Positions 9,191-17,749 of a stretch of 64,000 nucleotides of DNA are shown piece after piece (positions within the stretch are counted from its first letter, which is position 1; each line of letters begins with the position of its first letter). Under the pieces are notes generated by a model that searched no databases, was not told where the DNA came from, and worked only from the letters and a program-made list of their open reading frames with translations. Position numbers and translations under genes: made by a program. Source of the DNA: Devosia sp. Root436 (GTDB lineage: Bacteria; Pseudomonadota; Alphaproteobacteria; Rhizobiales; Devosiaceae); contig NZ_LMEM01000012.1 in NCBI RefSeq assembly GCF_001426345.1, positions 28,009 to 92,008 on the forward strand, read 5' to 3'.

Positions 9191-9427
9191 ATGATCTTCA
9201 TCGATGTCTTTACCCATCAGCCCGCCCGCTCTCCGATTGTCGGAGTGCTTCATGACATCGCCGGATGGATGGTTGATGCCAAGGCCAGGCGGAAACGAAC
9301 GGCAGCTTTGCAGGATTTGCTCTTCATGCCGGAGCATCGTCTGCGCGATCTGGGCCTTCGCCGCGAGGACGTGCGCGAAGCTCTGGTGCGTGGCGCGCGT
9401 CCCGCTGGACCGGACCAGTTCAACTGA
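9191..9427 (+). CDS. DUF1127 domain protein
   Basis: A 78-residue protein whose C-terminal half matches the short DUF1127 (YjiS-like) motif: Arg-rich helix RRKRTAALQDLLFMPEHRL, then RDLGLRREDVREAL. In alphaproteobacteria such proteins include small stress- and phosphate-linked regulators, some of which bind RNA. The N-terminal 25 residues are unrelated to the motif. GGAGAAAACCAG precedes the ATG. It lies 63 bp before the monooxygenase gene and diverges from the MocR gene, so it may be co-regulated with both. Confidence 0.75.
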   Translation: MIFIDVFTHQPARSPIVGVLHDIAGWMVDAKARRKRTAALQDLLFMPEHRLRDLGLRREDVREALVRGARPAGPDQFN

Positions 9428-9490
9428 CGGACTGCAACCGTCGTCTAACCAGGGCCGGTACCGGCCAGTCACTTCAAAAGGATAGTCACC

Positions 9491-9853
9491 ATGGATGAAA
9501 TCAAGGGAATCGCCCGGGCCAGGATTCGCCCCGGCAAGCTGGACGAGTACAAGCGCCTGTGCGAACAGGCCATGGAGATCGTGCGCACCCAGGATCGCGG
9601 CACGCTTCAGTACGAGATCTTCTTCAACGACGATGAAAGTGAGGCGATCGTGTTCGAGCGCTACCGCGACATCGACGCGGCCATGGAGCATTTCGCCAAT
9701 ATCGGTCACCTGATGCAGCCGCTCATGGCAACGGCCGACGTCGGTGGCGAAGTGCTGGGGACGCCCAGTCCGAAGATGCAACTCGGCAGCGGCGGCCCCA
9801 ACCTCTACACCCCGTGGCAGGCGTTCCAGCATCCCGCTTCGGGCGCAAAATGA
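9491..9853 (+). CDS. Antibiotic biosynthesis monooxygenase (ABM/YgiN-like) family protein
   Basis: A 120-residue ferredoxin-fold ABM protein: IKGIARARIRPGKLDEYKRL, then RGTLQYEIFFNDDESEAIV, FERYRDIDAAMEHFANI and a C-terminal LYTPWQAF. The pattern fits cofactor-free quinol monooxygenase-like enzymes, which oxidise or sense quinones and other aromatics; the substrate is unknown. An AAGGA site precedes the ATG at normal spacing. It is probably the second gene of the MocR-linked unit. Confidence 0.75.
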   Translation: MDEIKGIARARIRPGKLDEYKRLCEQAMEIVRTQDRGTLQYEIFFNDDESEAIVFERYRDIDAAMEHFANIGHLMQPLMATADVGGEVLGTPSPKMQLGSGGPNLYTPWQAFQHPASGAK

Positions 9854-9905
9854 CCGCAGGCCTCGCGCAGCCCGACCGGCGGCGCGGGGCCTTGGCCGCG
9901 CAGCC

Positions 9906-10304
9906 CTACTTTTCCATCAGCGTCTTGAGCACCAGCAGGTCCGACAGCATCCATTCCTCTTCCGAGGCAAACATGGCGTCCGACACCAGTGGCTGCTGCA
10001 CCGACGTATGGGTGAGGGCCGCCCCCGCGCCATTGCGGATCACCCGCACATGCGCCGCGTGGATCACCTGCGGCCCCACCTGCATGCGATAGTCGAGTAC
10101 GAAATAGGGGTTGGCCGGGGTGAAATGCACGATCACCATGCCGCGCGGGCCGTCATAGGCCCAGCTATCCGGCCCCGCCGCTGGATGCGGCCGGCCGTTC
10201 TTCACCAGCGTCCAACTCGCCAGATTGGCCGGATCGACCAGGAAATTATAGATGTCTTCGGCCGGACGGGCGATCTCGACCGTCAGCGTACGCGCCTGGA
10301 GCAC
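9906..10304 (-). CDS. SRPBCC-family protein (first of a tandem pair)
   Basis: A 132-residue START/polyketide-cyclase-like fold: TLTVEIARPAEDIYNFLVDP at the N-terminus, a beta-grip core (VIHAAHVRVIRNGAGAALTH) and a long C-terminal helix (EEEWMLSDLLVLKTLMEK). The start is GTG, chosen because AGAGGTG lies 6 nt upstream and no ATG fits. It resembles the next upstream gene at both ends, so the two look like diverged tandem copies. SRPBCC proteins bind hydrophobic ligands; none can be named here. Confidence 0.75.
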   Translation of the reverse strand: MLQARTLTVEIARPAEDIYNFLVDPANLASWTLVKNGRPHPAAGPDSWAYDGPRGMVIVHFTPANPYFVLDYRMQVGPQVIHAAHVRVIRNGAGAALTHTSVQQPLVSDAMFASEEEWMLSDLLVLKTLMEK

Positions 10305-10389
10305 AGATGCACCTCTTACTCAGCGGCGGCACACTTGCGCAATCATCCTGTGATATCAAGACCTTCCGGGGGGTATCCCGGCGCAGTGC

Positions 10390-10797
10390 TTAACGCCGCA
10401 GCGCTTCCAGCAGGCTCTTGAGTGTCAGGAAGTCGGTGGTGATCCATTCGATGGCGGAGGCGAACTCTTCCTCGCCCATGCCCGGTCGCTGGTAGAAGGT
10501 GAAGGTTAGTTCCGTCCCCTCCTCGTTGGGCATGACGCGCATCGGCGTCCATAGCAGCTTTTCGCCCGGCACGAAGATGGCATGGTCGAGCACGCCGAAG
10601 GCGTTGACCGGCGTGAACCGGAAATGCCTGATTCCGCCGAAATTGGTCATCGCCTCCCAGTCGCCATTCTCAAGCGGCCGATAGCTGGCCTTGTCCACCG
10701 CGGCCCATTCACCATAGTTCAGCGGATTGGCAAGGAAGCGGTAAGCGGCATCGTAGGGATAGTCGATATACAGGGAGATCGTGTGGGAACGCCGCAT
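10390..10797 (-). CDS. SRPBCC-family protein (second of a tandem pair)
   Basis: A 135-residue SRPBCC protein with HTISLYIDYPYDAAYRFLAN at the N-terminus and a closing helix SAIEWITTDFLTLKSLLEAL. The core FRFTPVNAFGVLDHAIFVPG parallels the FTPANPYFVLDYRMQVG of its neighbour, supporting a duplication. The start MRRSHT was preferred over an upstream one inside the rpmJ terminator. It lies 85 bp upstream of the other copy in the same direction. Function unknown. Confidence 0.75.
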   Translation of the reverse strand: MRRSHTISLYIDYPYDAAYRFLANPLNYGEWAAVDKASYRPLENGDWEAMTNFGGIRHFRFTPVNAFGVLDHAIFVPGEKLLWTPMRVMPNEEGTELTFTFYQRPGMGEEEFASAIEWITTDFLTLKSLLEALRR

Positions 10798-10828
10798 CTG
10801 GTTCTGTCTTCCCGCAACGACCTGATTG

Positions 10829-10856
10829 AAAAACAAAAGCCCGCTTTCGCGGGCTT
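10829..10856 (-). terminator. Rho-independent terminator of rpmJ
   Basis: On the minus strand AAGCCCGC, a GAAA loop and GCGGGCTT are followed by TTGTTTTTC, about 28 nt after the rpmJ stop. It isolates rpmJ from the SRPBCC pair downstream. Confidence 0.85.
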
Positions 10857-10884
10857 GAGTCAACAATCTGGATGTAAAACGGGC

Positions 10885-11010
10885 TCAGCCCTGGCGGGCC
10901 TTGAAGCGCTTGTCCACCTTGTTGATGATGTAAACCCGGCCGCGACGGCGGACGAGCTTGTTCGCGCGGTGGCGAGTCATCAGCGCCTTCAGCGAGTTGC
11001 GGATCTTCAT
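10885..11010 (-). CDS. rpmJ: 50S ribosomal protein L36 (zinc-free type)
   Basis: A 41-residue, very basic ribosomal protein beginning [15 protein letters not shown] and ending DKRFKARQG. It lacks the CXXC/CXXXXH zinc ligands of classical L36, so it is the zinc-independent (YkgO-like) form usual in alphaproteobacteria. The ATG at 11008-11010 has a GAGGAT site 7 nt upstream; a longer frame upstream is not supported. It is monocistronic, with its own promoter and terminator. Confidence 0.95.
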   Translation of the reverse strand: MKIRNSLKALMTRHRANKLVRRRGRVYIINKVDKRFKARQG

Positions 11011-11066
11011 CGGTCTATCCTCAGTCAAACAAAATGGGCGCCTGCGCGCCCGGAAACTTGGGGGCA

Positions 11067-11095
11067 TACATATGGAAATTGCCCTCACCTGTCAA
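11067..11095 (-). promoter_or_regulatory. Probable sigma-70 promoter of rpmJ
   Basis: On the minus strand a perfect TTGACA (11095-11090) is followed after 17 nt by TATGTA. It implies transcription from near 11060 and a short leader that folds as GGGCGC-CTGC-GCGCCC just before the ribosome site. An inverted repeat TCACCTGTC / GACAGGTGA (11085-11112) overlaps the -35 element. Confidence 0.5.
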
Positions 11096-11236
11096 CGCGC
11101 AACGACAGGTGAAATTGCCCCCATGTCGGGCTTTCCCCTGGCCGCTTGCCGGCCGTCCGGTTAACACGCTGTATCGAAAGCTAAGCTATTGTCTCCGCTG
11201 TCGATCTGGGGCGCTTCAGGACAAGCGGGAACTGGC

Positions 11237-11737
11237 ATGGCCAACGAGGAAATCACCAAGCGCGGCGTACTGATTGCCGATCACAGCCAGAACATGGCCT
11301 CGCTTGTCGCCGTGATGCTGCGCAATCTGGGCCGCAAGGATATCCGCGAGGCCTATGACGCCAACAAGGCCATGACCGAGCTCAAGCGCCGCGTCTTCGA
11401 CGTGCTCATCATCGACGACGACCTCGACGGCATGGATGGCGTGGCCTTCACCAAAAAGCTGCGCACCGCCGCCGATTGCCAGAACCGCTACGTGCCCATC
11501 ATCATGATGAGCGCCGCTCCCGATGCCAGGCGCATTGCCGAGGCCCGCGACGCCGGCGTCACCGAATTCCTGCGCAAGCCCTTCGCCGCCAACCACCTGC
11601 AGGCCCGCCTCACCAGCATCGAAGCCCATCCCCGCGGCTTCATCGAAGCCGACCAGTATAGCGGCCCCGACCGCCGCCGCCGCACCGTGGGTGTCGGCGA
11701 GGAACGGCGAGCGGGCAAGAAAAACAAGGCGAGTTAG
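11237..11737 (+). CDS. Single-domain response regulator (receiver protein)
   Basis: A 166-residue CheY-like protein without a DNA-binding output domain. The acidic cluster and phospho-acceptor are in VLIIDDDLDGMDG, the switch Thr/Ser region is PIIMMSAAP, and the conserved Lys is in FLRKPFAAN. The C-terminal tail is basic (GPDRRRRTVG, then RRAGKKNKAS) and related to tails of other alphaproteobacterial receiver proteins. No histidine kinase is adjacent, so partner and output are unknown. A start at 11189 was rejected because the receiver fold begins after the ATG at 11237. Confidence 0.85.
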   Translation: MANEEITKRGVLIADHSQNMASLVAVMLRNLGRKDIREAYDANKAMTELKRRVFDVLIIDDDLDGMDGVAFTKKLRTAADCQNRYVPIIMMSAAPDARRIAEARDAGVTEFLRKPFAANHLQARLTSIEAHPRGFIEADQYSGPDRRRRTVGVGEERRAGKKNKAS

Positions 11738-11756
11738 CAGATATCGAGTGGAGCCC

Positions 11757-11890
11757 AAGTCACCTCTCCCCTGAGGGGAGAGGTCGACCCGAAGGGTCGG
11801 GTGAGGGGTTCAGCGCCGCGTCGGGCACCGCACCTTTCACCAGCCTTGAACCCCTCACCCACCCAAGGTGTCCCCCTCAGTGGAACCGCT
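11757..11890. repeat. Mosaic palindromic repeat, family A, copy A1
   Basis: The left arm is the self-complementary CCTCTCCCC-TGA-GGGGAGAGG. It is followed by the small hairpin CGACCCGAAGGGTCG, then GTGAGGGGTTCAG, a variable middle, and the inverted GAACCCCTCACC. The right outer arm is decayed compared with other A copies. It starts 20 nt after the receiver gene stop. Confidence 0.85.
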
Positions 11891-11918
11891 GAAAAAAGGC
11901 CCGCCAAAGCGGGCCTTT
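11891..11918 (-). terminator. Rho-independent terminator of the opp operon
   Basis: On the minus strand GGCCCGC-TTTG-GCGGGCC is followed by TTTTTT, 8 nt beyond the oppF stop. Strong stem and U-tract. Confidence 0.9.
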
Positions 11919-11925
11919 CCATGTC

Positions 11926-12942
11926 CTACGCCCCCAGCACCGCTTCTTCTGGCACCTCGATTTCGCGCCAGCGGTGGCAGGCCACCAGCCTGCCGTCCTC
12001 GATCATTTCCAGCGGCGGCCGCGTCTCGGCGCAGAACGGCTTGGCAAACCGGCAGCGCGTGCGGAACGTGCAGCCCGAGGGCGGATTGATCGGCGAGGGA
12101 ATTTCCCCCTTGAGCGCGTCGATATTGCGCTGCCGCGCCAGCTTCGGATCGGGGATCGGCACCGCCGTCAGCAAGGCCCGCGTATAGGGATGCCTGGGAT
12201 CGTCGTAGATCTCGTCACCCGTCGCCAGCTCGACGATCCGTCCCAGATAGAGCACCAGGATGCGGTCGGACACATGCCGCACCACACTCAGATTGTGCGA
12301 GATGAAGATCAGCGTCAGCCCGAACTCGTCCTTGAGCTCGGCCAGCAGGTTGAGAATTTGCGCCTGGATCGATACGTCCAGCGCCGAAACCGGCTCGTCG
12401 CAGACGATCAGCTTGGGCTCGGTGATCAGCGCCCGTGCAATACCGATACGCTGCGCCTGCCCGCCCGAGAATTCGTGCGGATAGCGGTTGATCATCTCCG
12501 GCAGCAGCCCCACCGCTTCCATGATCTTGAGCACGCGGGCGCGGCGCTCTTCCTTGTTCATTTCCGGCCGCAGCGTGCGCAAGGGATCGGCGATGATCTC
12601 GCCCACCGTCATGCGCGGATTGAGCGAGGCCAGCGGATCCTGGAAGATGATCTGCAGGTCCGCCCGGCGCTTGCGCATCTCCTCCGCCGGCAGGCGGGTC
12701 AGATCCTGCCCCAGCCACAGCACCTGGCCTTCGTCGGGCGTCAGCAACTGCAGGATGCAGCGGCCCAGGGTGGACTTGCCACAGCCGCTTTCGCCTACAA
12801 TGCCCAGCGTCTCGCCCTGGCGGATGTTGAAGTTGATGTTTTCGAGCGCCGTCAGCGTCAGCTGGCGGAACAGGCCGCCCGAGATCGAGAAGGTCTTCTT
12901 GAGATCCTTGATTTCGAGCAGGTTGATCGGGGTCTGGTCCAT
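11926..12942 (-). CDS. oppF: Oligopeptide ABC transporter ATP-binding protein OppF-like
   Basis: A 338-residue cytoplasmic ATPase: Walker A GESGCGKST, Q-loop IIFQDPLASLNPR, signature FSGGQAQR, Walker B LIVCDEPVSALD, H-loop FISHNLSV, then the Opp/Dpp C-terminal domain with the Cys cluster CTFRTRCRFAKPFC that carries a 4Fe-4S cluster in some homologues. The ATG ([14 protein letters not shown]) overlaps the preceding stop (TGATG). It is the last gene of oppABCDF. Opp and Dpp cannot be separated by sequence alone, so the symbol is a family name. Confidence 0.9.
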   Translation of the reverse strand: MDQTPINLLEIKDLKKTFSISGGLFRQLTLTALENINFNIRQGETLGIVGESGCGKSTLGRCILQLLTPDEGQVLWLGQDLTRLPAEEMRKRRADLQIIFQDPLASLNPRMTVGEIIADPLRTLRPEMNKEERRARVLKIMEAVGLLPEMINRYPHEFSGGQAQRIGIARALITEPKLIVCDEPVSALDVSIQAQILNLLAELKDEFGLTLIFISHNLSVVRHVSDRILVLYLGRIVELATGDEIYDDPRHPYTRALLTAVPIPDPKLARQRNIDALKGEIPSPINPPSGCTFRTRCRFAKPFCAETRPPLEMIEDGRLVACHRWREIEVPEEAVLGA

Positions 12943-13925
12943 CAGGCGACCTTTCCATAGGCCATCGGGCCTTCGTAGAAACACGCCTTTTCGCGGCCAT
13001 TGCCGGTATCGGCCAGCGGCGGCCTTTCGGCCAGGCACCGATCGAAGGCAAAGGCGCAGCGCGGGTTGAACGAGCAGCCCTTGGGCAGGTGTTCGAGACT
13101 CGGCGGCAGGCCCTGGATCGGGTCGAGCCGCGCCGTGCGATGAGCGATATGCGGCGTCGAATGCAGCAGGCCCAGCGTATAGGGATGGCGCGGATCGTAG
13201 AACAGGTCGTCGACCGTGCCCTTTTCCACCGCCCGGCCGCCATACATCACCATCATGCGATCGGCGACACCAGCCACCACGCCCAGGTCATGGGTAATCA
13301 GCACCAGCGACGTGCCGAAATCATCGGTCAGTGTCTTGAACAGATCGAGCATCTGCGCCTGCACCGTCACGTCCAGCGCCGTGGTCGGCTCATCCGCGAT
13401 CAGGATTTTGGGTTGGCACAGCAAAGCCATGGCGATCATCACGCGCTGCCGCATGCCGCCCGACAATTCGTGCGGATAGGCATTGGCGCGCTTCACCGGT
13501 TCGGGGATGCCGACCCGCTCCAGCATTTCCACCGCGGCCATCGTCGCCTTCCGCTGATCGAAGCCGCGATGCTTGACCAGCACCTCGCTGAGCTGCGTCT
13601 TGACCTTGAGCGTCGGATTGAGCGACGTCATTGGATCCTGGAAGATCATCGCGATGTCCTTGCCGCGATGGGTATCGAGCTGGCGCGGCGCCATGCCGAT
13701 GAGGTTGATATCCCCCATCATCGCCCGGCCGCCGGCCTGGCCGTTCTTGGCCAGCAGCCCCATGATGGCGAGGAAGGCCTGGCTCTTTCCCGATCCCGAT
13801 TCACCGACCACCGCCAGCGTTTCGCCCTCGGACAGCGAGAAGTTCATCTCGCGCACGGCGTGAACTTCGCTCTGGTGCAGGGCGAAGGTCACCGACATGT
13901 CCTCGACGGACAACACAGTTTTCAT
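12942..13925 (-). CDS. oppD: Oligopeptide ABC transporter ATP-binding protein OppD-like
   Basis: A 327-residue ATPase partner of OppF: Walker [10 protein letters not shown] (final Ser to Gln change at the position after Lys-Ser), Q-loop [13 protein letters not shown], signature LSGGMRQR, Walker [14 protein letters not shown]-loop LITHDLGVV, and the C-terminal Cys motif [14 protein letters not shown]. The start [12 protein letters not shown] follows an AAGGA site and leaves a single base after the oppC stop. Together with OppF it powers peptide import. Confidence 0.9.
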   Translation of the reverse strand: MKTVLSVEDMSVTFALHQSEVHAVREMNFSLSEGETLAVVGESGSGKSQAFLAIMGLLAKNGQAGGRAMMGDINLIGMAPRQLDTHRGKDIAMIFQDPMTSLNPTLKVKTQLSEVLVKHRGFDQRKATMAAVEMLERVGIPEPVKRANAYPHELSGGMRQRVMIAMALLCQPKILIADEPTTALDVTVQAQMLDLFKTLTDDFGTSLVLITHDLGVVAGVADRMMVMYGGRAVEKGTVDDLFYDPRHPYTLGLLHSTPHIAHRTARLDPIQGLPPSLEHLPKGCSFNPRCAFAFDRCLAERPPLADTGNGREKACFYEGPMAYGKVA

Positions 13926-13926
13926 C

Positions 13927-14847
13927 TTATCGATCCTTGGGGTCGAGCGCGTCACGCAGGCCGTCACCGATATAGGTCAGCGCCAGCAGCAGGCTCACGA
14001 GGACTACGGCGGGGCCGATCAGCATCCAGGGCAGCGTCTCCGCCACCGGCGAGCCGAATGAGATCAGCGTGCCGAGCGAGGTTTGCGGTTCCTGCACGCC
14101 GAGCCCCAGATAGGACAGGAAGCTCTCGGTGAGGATGATCTCTGGGATGGTGAGCGTAGAATAGATCACCACCGGGCCGGTGAGGTTGGGCACGATATGC
14201 CGCGTGATGATGGTCCAGGGCTTGGCCCCGCCCGCCTTGGCAGCCTCGACGAATTCGCGTTCCTTGATCGACAGCGTCTGCCCGCGCACGATACGCGCCA
14301 TGGTCAGCCATTCGAGACACCCGATGCCCACGAACAGCAGCACCGGATTGCGCCCGAACATCACCACCAGAATGATGACAAACAGGATATAGGGCAGCGC
14401 ATACATGATATCGACGAAGCGCATCATCACAGCGTCGACCTTGCCGCCGAAATAGCCGGCGACCGCGCCGTAGATGATGCCGATACACACCGAAACCAGC
14501 GTCGCCACACCCGCCACGATCAGGCTCATCTGCGTGCCCTGCATGATGCGAGCCAGCATGTCGCGGCCATTCTGGTCGGTGCCGACAAAGTGCCCGGCCT
14601 CGAAATTGGGCGGCTTGCGAATACCGGTCCAGTCGATCTTGTCATAGGTCCAGGGCAGGAAATACGGCCCGACGAATGCGAACAGGATGATGAACACGAC
14701 CACGAAGATCGACACCACCGCCGCCTTGTTGCGCGCCAGGCGCCGCACGGCATCCTGGGTCAGCGAACGGCCCTTGGGGGCGTCGAGCGTTTCGAGCCTC
14801 TGCGCATACTCGGTGAGTACGGCGTCCTTGCCAGTAATGCCGGCCAT
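13927..14847 (-). CDS. oppC: Oligopeptide ABC transporter permease OppC-like
   Basis: A 306-residue inner-membrane permease with an N-terminal cytoplasmic segment (about 40 residues), a first TM segment (VVSIFVVVFIILFAFVGPYF), the DppC-type VGTDQNGRDMLARIMQG and the EAA loop EAAKAGGAKPWTIITRHIVP. The ATG overlaps the oppB stop (TGATG). A much longer frame in the same phase extends into oppB and has no supported start. Confidence 0.92.
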   Translation of the reverse strand: MAGITGKDAVLTEYAQRLETLDAPKGRSLTQDAVRRLARNKAAVVSIFVVVFIILFAFVGPYFLPWTYDKIDWTGIRKPPNFEAGHFVGTDQNGRDMLARIMQGTQMSLIVAGVATLVSVCIGIIYGAVAGYFGGKVDAVMMRFVDIMYALPYILFVIILVVMFGRNPVLLFVGIGCLEWLTMARIVRGQTLSIKEREFVEAAKAGGAKPWTIITRHIVPNLTGPVVIYSTLTIPEIILTESFLSYLGLGVQEPQTSLGTLISFGSPVAETLPWMLIGPAVVLVSLLLALTYIGDGLRDALDPKDR

Positions 14848-15770
14848 CAGCTGTACCTCACCTTGGGATCGAGCCAGGCATAGATGATATCGACGAGCAG
14901 GTTCACCGCCAGGATGATGAACATGTACAAAATGGTCGTCCCCAGCACGAGACCATAGTCCCGGTTGAGTGCCGCGCTGATGAAGTATTTGCCGATCCCC
15001 GGCAGGGCGAACACCTGCTCCACCACCAGCGAGCCGGTGAGCAGATAGCTCAGCCCCGGCCCGAGATAGGACACAACCGGCAGCAAGGCCGGCTTGATCG
15101 CATGCCGCGCCAGGATGAGTCTCTGGCCGAGGCCCTTGGACTTGGCGGTGCGCACATAATTGGTGCCCAGCACTTCGATCATCGAGCCGCGCATCAGCCG
15201 CGCCGTGCGCCCGGCATGGGGCAGCACCAGCACCGTGATCGGCAGCACCAGATGCGGGATCGACCCCGCCTGCCAGCCGCCGGCGGGGAACCAGTCGAGA
15301 TAGACGCCGAACACCAGTTGCATGATGGCGGCCATCAGGAAGTTGGGCACCACCAGCCCGATCATCACCAGCAGCACCAGCACATAGTCCGGCCACTTGT
15401 TCTGGTTGACGGCGCTGAGCGCCCCGGCGACAAGCCCGACAATCGTGCCGATGATGAAGGCCGAAAAGCCCAGCATCAGGGTGAAGGGCAGGCCGATCCA
15501 CAGCATCTCGGCCACGGTAAAGTCATTATAGACCATCGAGGGGCCGAAATCGCCCTGCAGCAGCCGCCAGACATAGATGAAATACTGCTGGATCAGCGGC
15601 AGGTCGAGATTGTAGTGCGCCCGCAGGTTCGCCAGCGTCGTGGGCGGCAGCGCGCGTTCACCGTCAAAGGGACCGCCAGGCGCCAGCCGCAGAATGAAGA
15701 AACAGGCAGTCACGGCAATCAGCGCTATCGGAATCGCCGACAGCACGCGCCGTGTCACATATCCAAACAT
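14847..15770 (-). CDS. oppB: Oligopeptide ABC transporter permease OppB-like
   Basis: A 307-residue inner-membrane permease: first TM segment directly at the N-terminus (RRVLSAIPIALIAVTACFFI), the family signature LAPGGPFDGERALPP, then further TM segments and the EAA-type loop near VRTAKSKGLGQRLILARHAI. The ATG at 15768-15770 has AAAGG upstream. It is the first permease after a stem-loop that separates it from oppA. Confidence 0.92.
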   Translation of the reverse strand: MFGYVTRRVLSAIPIALIAVTACFFILRLAPGGPFDGERALPPTTLANLRAHYNLDLPLIQQYFIYVWRLLQGDFGPSMVYNDFTVAEMLWIGLPFTLMLGFSAFIIGTIVGLVAGALSAVNQNKWPDYVLVLLVMIGLVVPNFLMAAIMQLVFGVYLDWFPAGGWQAGSIPHLVLPITVLVLPHAGRTARLMRGSMIEVLGTNYVRTAKSKGLGQRLILARHAIKPALLPVVSYLGPGLSYLLTGSLVVEQVFALPGIGKYFISAALNRDYGLVLGTTILYMFIILAVNLLVDIIYAWLDPKVRYS

Positions 15771-15832
15771 GAATTCGGACCTTTCACATCCACCGCGCCA
15801 CAAGCCTGGGGCCAACCGGGTGGATAAAATAA

Positions 15833-15862
15833 CGGCGCCGCCCCTCCCAAGGGGCGACGCCG
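15833..15862 (-). terminator. Attenuating stem-loop between oppA and oppB
   Basis: A 12-bp stem with one mismatch (CGGCG...CGCCG outside, CGCCCCT...AGGGGCG inside) has a 4-nt loop and is followed on the minus strand by TTATTTTATCC. Placed right after the binding-protein gene, it probably limits transcription into the permease genes and protects the oppA message. Confidence 0.65.
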
Positions 15863-15877
15863 CAGGTTTCTAGGCGA

Positions 15878-17494
15878 CTACTCGGACTTCGAGAGCCAAC
15901 GCGTACGGTGGATATCCGAGGCGTTGCTGACGAAACCGGTGACCTTGGGCGAGACCACGTTCTGAGCGATGTACCAGTAGATCGGGAACGCGGCGGTTTC
16001 ATCCATCGCGATCTTTTCGGCCTGGCCCAGCAGCTTGGCGCGGGCGGCCAGATCCTGCTCGGTGGTGGCCTGGTCCATCAGCGCGTCGAACTCTTCGTTC
16101 GAATAGCGGCCGTAGTTGTTGCCCCAGTTCATCTGGCCGTCCTGCATGATGCCGGTACGCAGCAGGTCGAGCGTGTTGGACGGGTCGGAATAGTCCAGCA
16201 GCCAGCCGGCACGACCGATATCGAAGTCACCGGCGCGCAGGGCGTCGTAGTGCACCGCGGTTTCGGAGTTGAACAGCTCGGTCTTCACGCCAATCTGTTC
16301 CCACATGGCCGAGATCGCCACGGCGATGCGCTGGTGGTTGTCATTGGTGTTGTACTTGAGCTGGACCGGCAGCGGGGAAGCCGAGGTATAGCCCAGGCCT
16401 TCCATGATCGACTTGGCTTCCGCCACGCGCTCTTCATAGGAGAGGCCGATCCATTCGGGCTGGTAGGGTTCCACGCCTTCATAGTTGGCAGTGCCTTCCG
16501 GCACCCAGCCATAGGCCGGTAGTTCGCCGGTGCCCAGCACGTCGGGGCCGATCACGTCGCGGTTGATCGCCATGGACAGGGCCTTGCGCACGTCGGCATT
16601 GTCGAAGGGCGCCTTTTCCTGGTTGATCACGTAGTAGTAGATGCCCAGGAACGGGGCGAAATAGTCCTGGCCCGGCAGGTTGGTCTTGATCCACTCGGCC
16701 TGGTCCGACGGAATATCGGTCAGGATGTCGTATTCGCCGGCGCGGTAGCGCGACAGGGCGGCAGCCAGGTCGTCCTGCACGAAGTAGTTCACTTCATCGA
16801 TCTGGACATTGGCGGCATCCCAGTAGGTCTCGGACTTGACCGACTTGATATAGCTGCCCGGCACCCACTCGGTGGGGGTATAGGGGCCGTTCGACACGAT
16901 GTTCTCGACCTTGGTCCAGTCATCGCCGACCTTGTCGATCACGTGCTTCGGCACGGGATAGGCGGTGTAGTGGGTCAGCGCCTGCAGGAAGAACGGAGTG
17001 GGGCCTTCGAGGGTGATCTCGACGGTCTTGTCGTCGAGCGCCTTGACGCCCAATTCATTGAAGTCGGTCACGGTGCCTTCGGCGATTTCCGAACCGTTCT
17101 TGATCGGGAACTGCAGGTAGGCATAGTCCGAAGCGGTCTTGGGATCGAACAGGCGCTGGAAGGCAAACACGAAGTCTTCAGCAGTCACCGGAACGCCGTC
17201 CGACCACTGGATGCCGTCACGCAGCTTGAATGTATAGACCAGGCCGTCGTCGGAAATGGTGAAGCTCTCGGCCTGGCCGGGAATGGCTTCGGCATTGGCG
17301 TCTTCCGCCATCAGGCCTTCGATATAGTCGCCGATGATGCGGTTTTCCCAATCGCCCGACGCCTGATGCGGGTCGATCGAGCCGGGCTCGGAGCCGTTCA
17401 TCATGTTGAGCGTAACGGCCGAAGCAGCGCTGGTCATCAACACCGCCATCAGGCCGGCAGTCGCTACCGCAGTCAGGGTTTGCGTGATTTTCAT
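15878..17494 (-). CDS. oppA: Oligopeptide ABC transporter substrate-binding protein OppA-like
   Basis: A 538-residue periplasmic binding protein (SBP_bac_5). The signal peptide MKITQTLTAVATAGLMAVLM ends at ASA/VTLN. Family features in order: GSEPGSIDPHQASGDWENRI, FKLRDGIQWSDGVPVTAEDF, the ligand-facing GPYTPTEWVPGSYI, and RAGWLLDYSDPSNTLDLLRT. Length is typical of the OppA group. It is the promoter-proximal gene of oppABCDF and is separated from oppB by a hairpin. Confidence 0.95.
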   Translation of the reverse strand: MKITQTLTAVATAGLMAVLMTSAASAVTLNMMNGSEPGSIDPHQASGDWENRIIGDYIEGLMAEDANAEAIPGQAESFTISDDGLVYTFKLRDGIQWSDGVPVTAEDFVFAFQRLFDPKTASDYAYLQFPIKNGSEIAEGTVTDFNELGVKALDDKTVEITLEGPTPFFLQALTHYTAYPVPKHVIDKVGDDWTKVENIVSNGPYTPTEWVPGSYIKSVKSETYWDAANVQIDEVNYFVQDDLAAALSRYRAGEYDILTDIPSDQAEWIKTNLPGQDYFAPFLGIYYYVINQEKAPFDNADVRKALSMAINRDVIGPDVLGTGELPAYGWVPEGTANYEGVEPYQPEWIGLSYEERVAEAKSIMEGLGYTSASPLPVQLKYNTNDNHQRIAVAISAMWEQIGVKTELFNSETAVHYDALRAGDFDIGRAGWLLDYSDPSNTLDLLRTGIMQDGQMNWGNNYGRYSNEEFDALMDQATTEQDLAARAKLLGQAEKIAMDETAAFPIYWYIAQNVVSPKVTGFVSNASDIHRTRWLSKSE

Positions 17495-17608
17495 TCTCGT
17501 CCCATCTCCTTGTGGAATTCCCGAAATCGTCTTTTTCCCGCAGTCGTAGGTGCTGCGGAGTTCAAAAGCTCTTGCGGCCGGCGGATTTTACCCCCCGGTC
17601 AAGATTGC

Positions 17609-17634
17609 TGGACGGTATTACGCAATTCCGTCCA
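17609..17634. promoter_or_regulatory. Candidate operator upstream of oppA
   Basis: A perfect 7-bp inverted repeat TGGACGG / CCGTCCA with a 12-nt spacer lies 115 bp upstream of the oppA start. The same stretch on the minus strand offers TTGTCA and TAATAC about 15 nt apart as possible promoter boxes. The binding protein is unknown. Confidence 0.35.
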
Positions 17635-17749
17635 CTGACAAGCAAAACATTGACCTAAGCGTCAAGGCTGGCCGAATTATTAACACACTGTGCATACCCG
17701 CAAACCCGCAACGGCTTTGCTCCACGATCACGATCGGGGGAACGATGTG

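Noticed and set aside
13927..15501. A 524-residue fused OppB-OppC permease
   Set aside because: The long frame upstream of oppC overlaps oppB in a different phase and encodes no permease sequence. The oppC start at 14847 is supported by the TGATG overlap.
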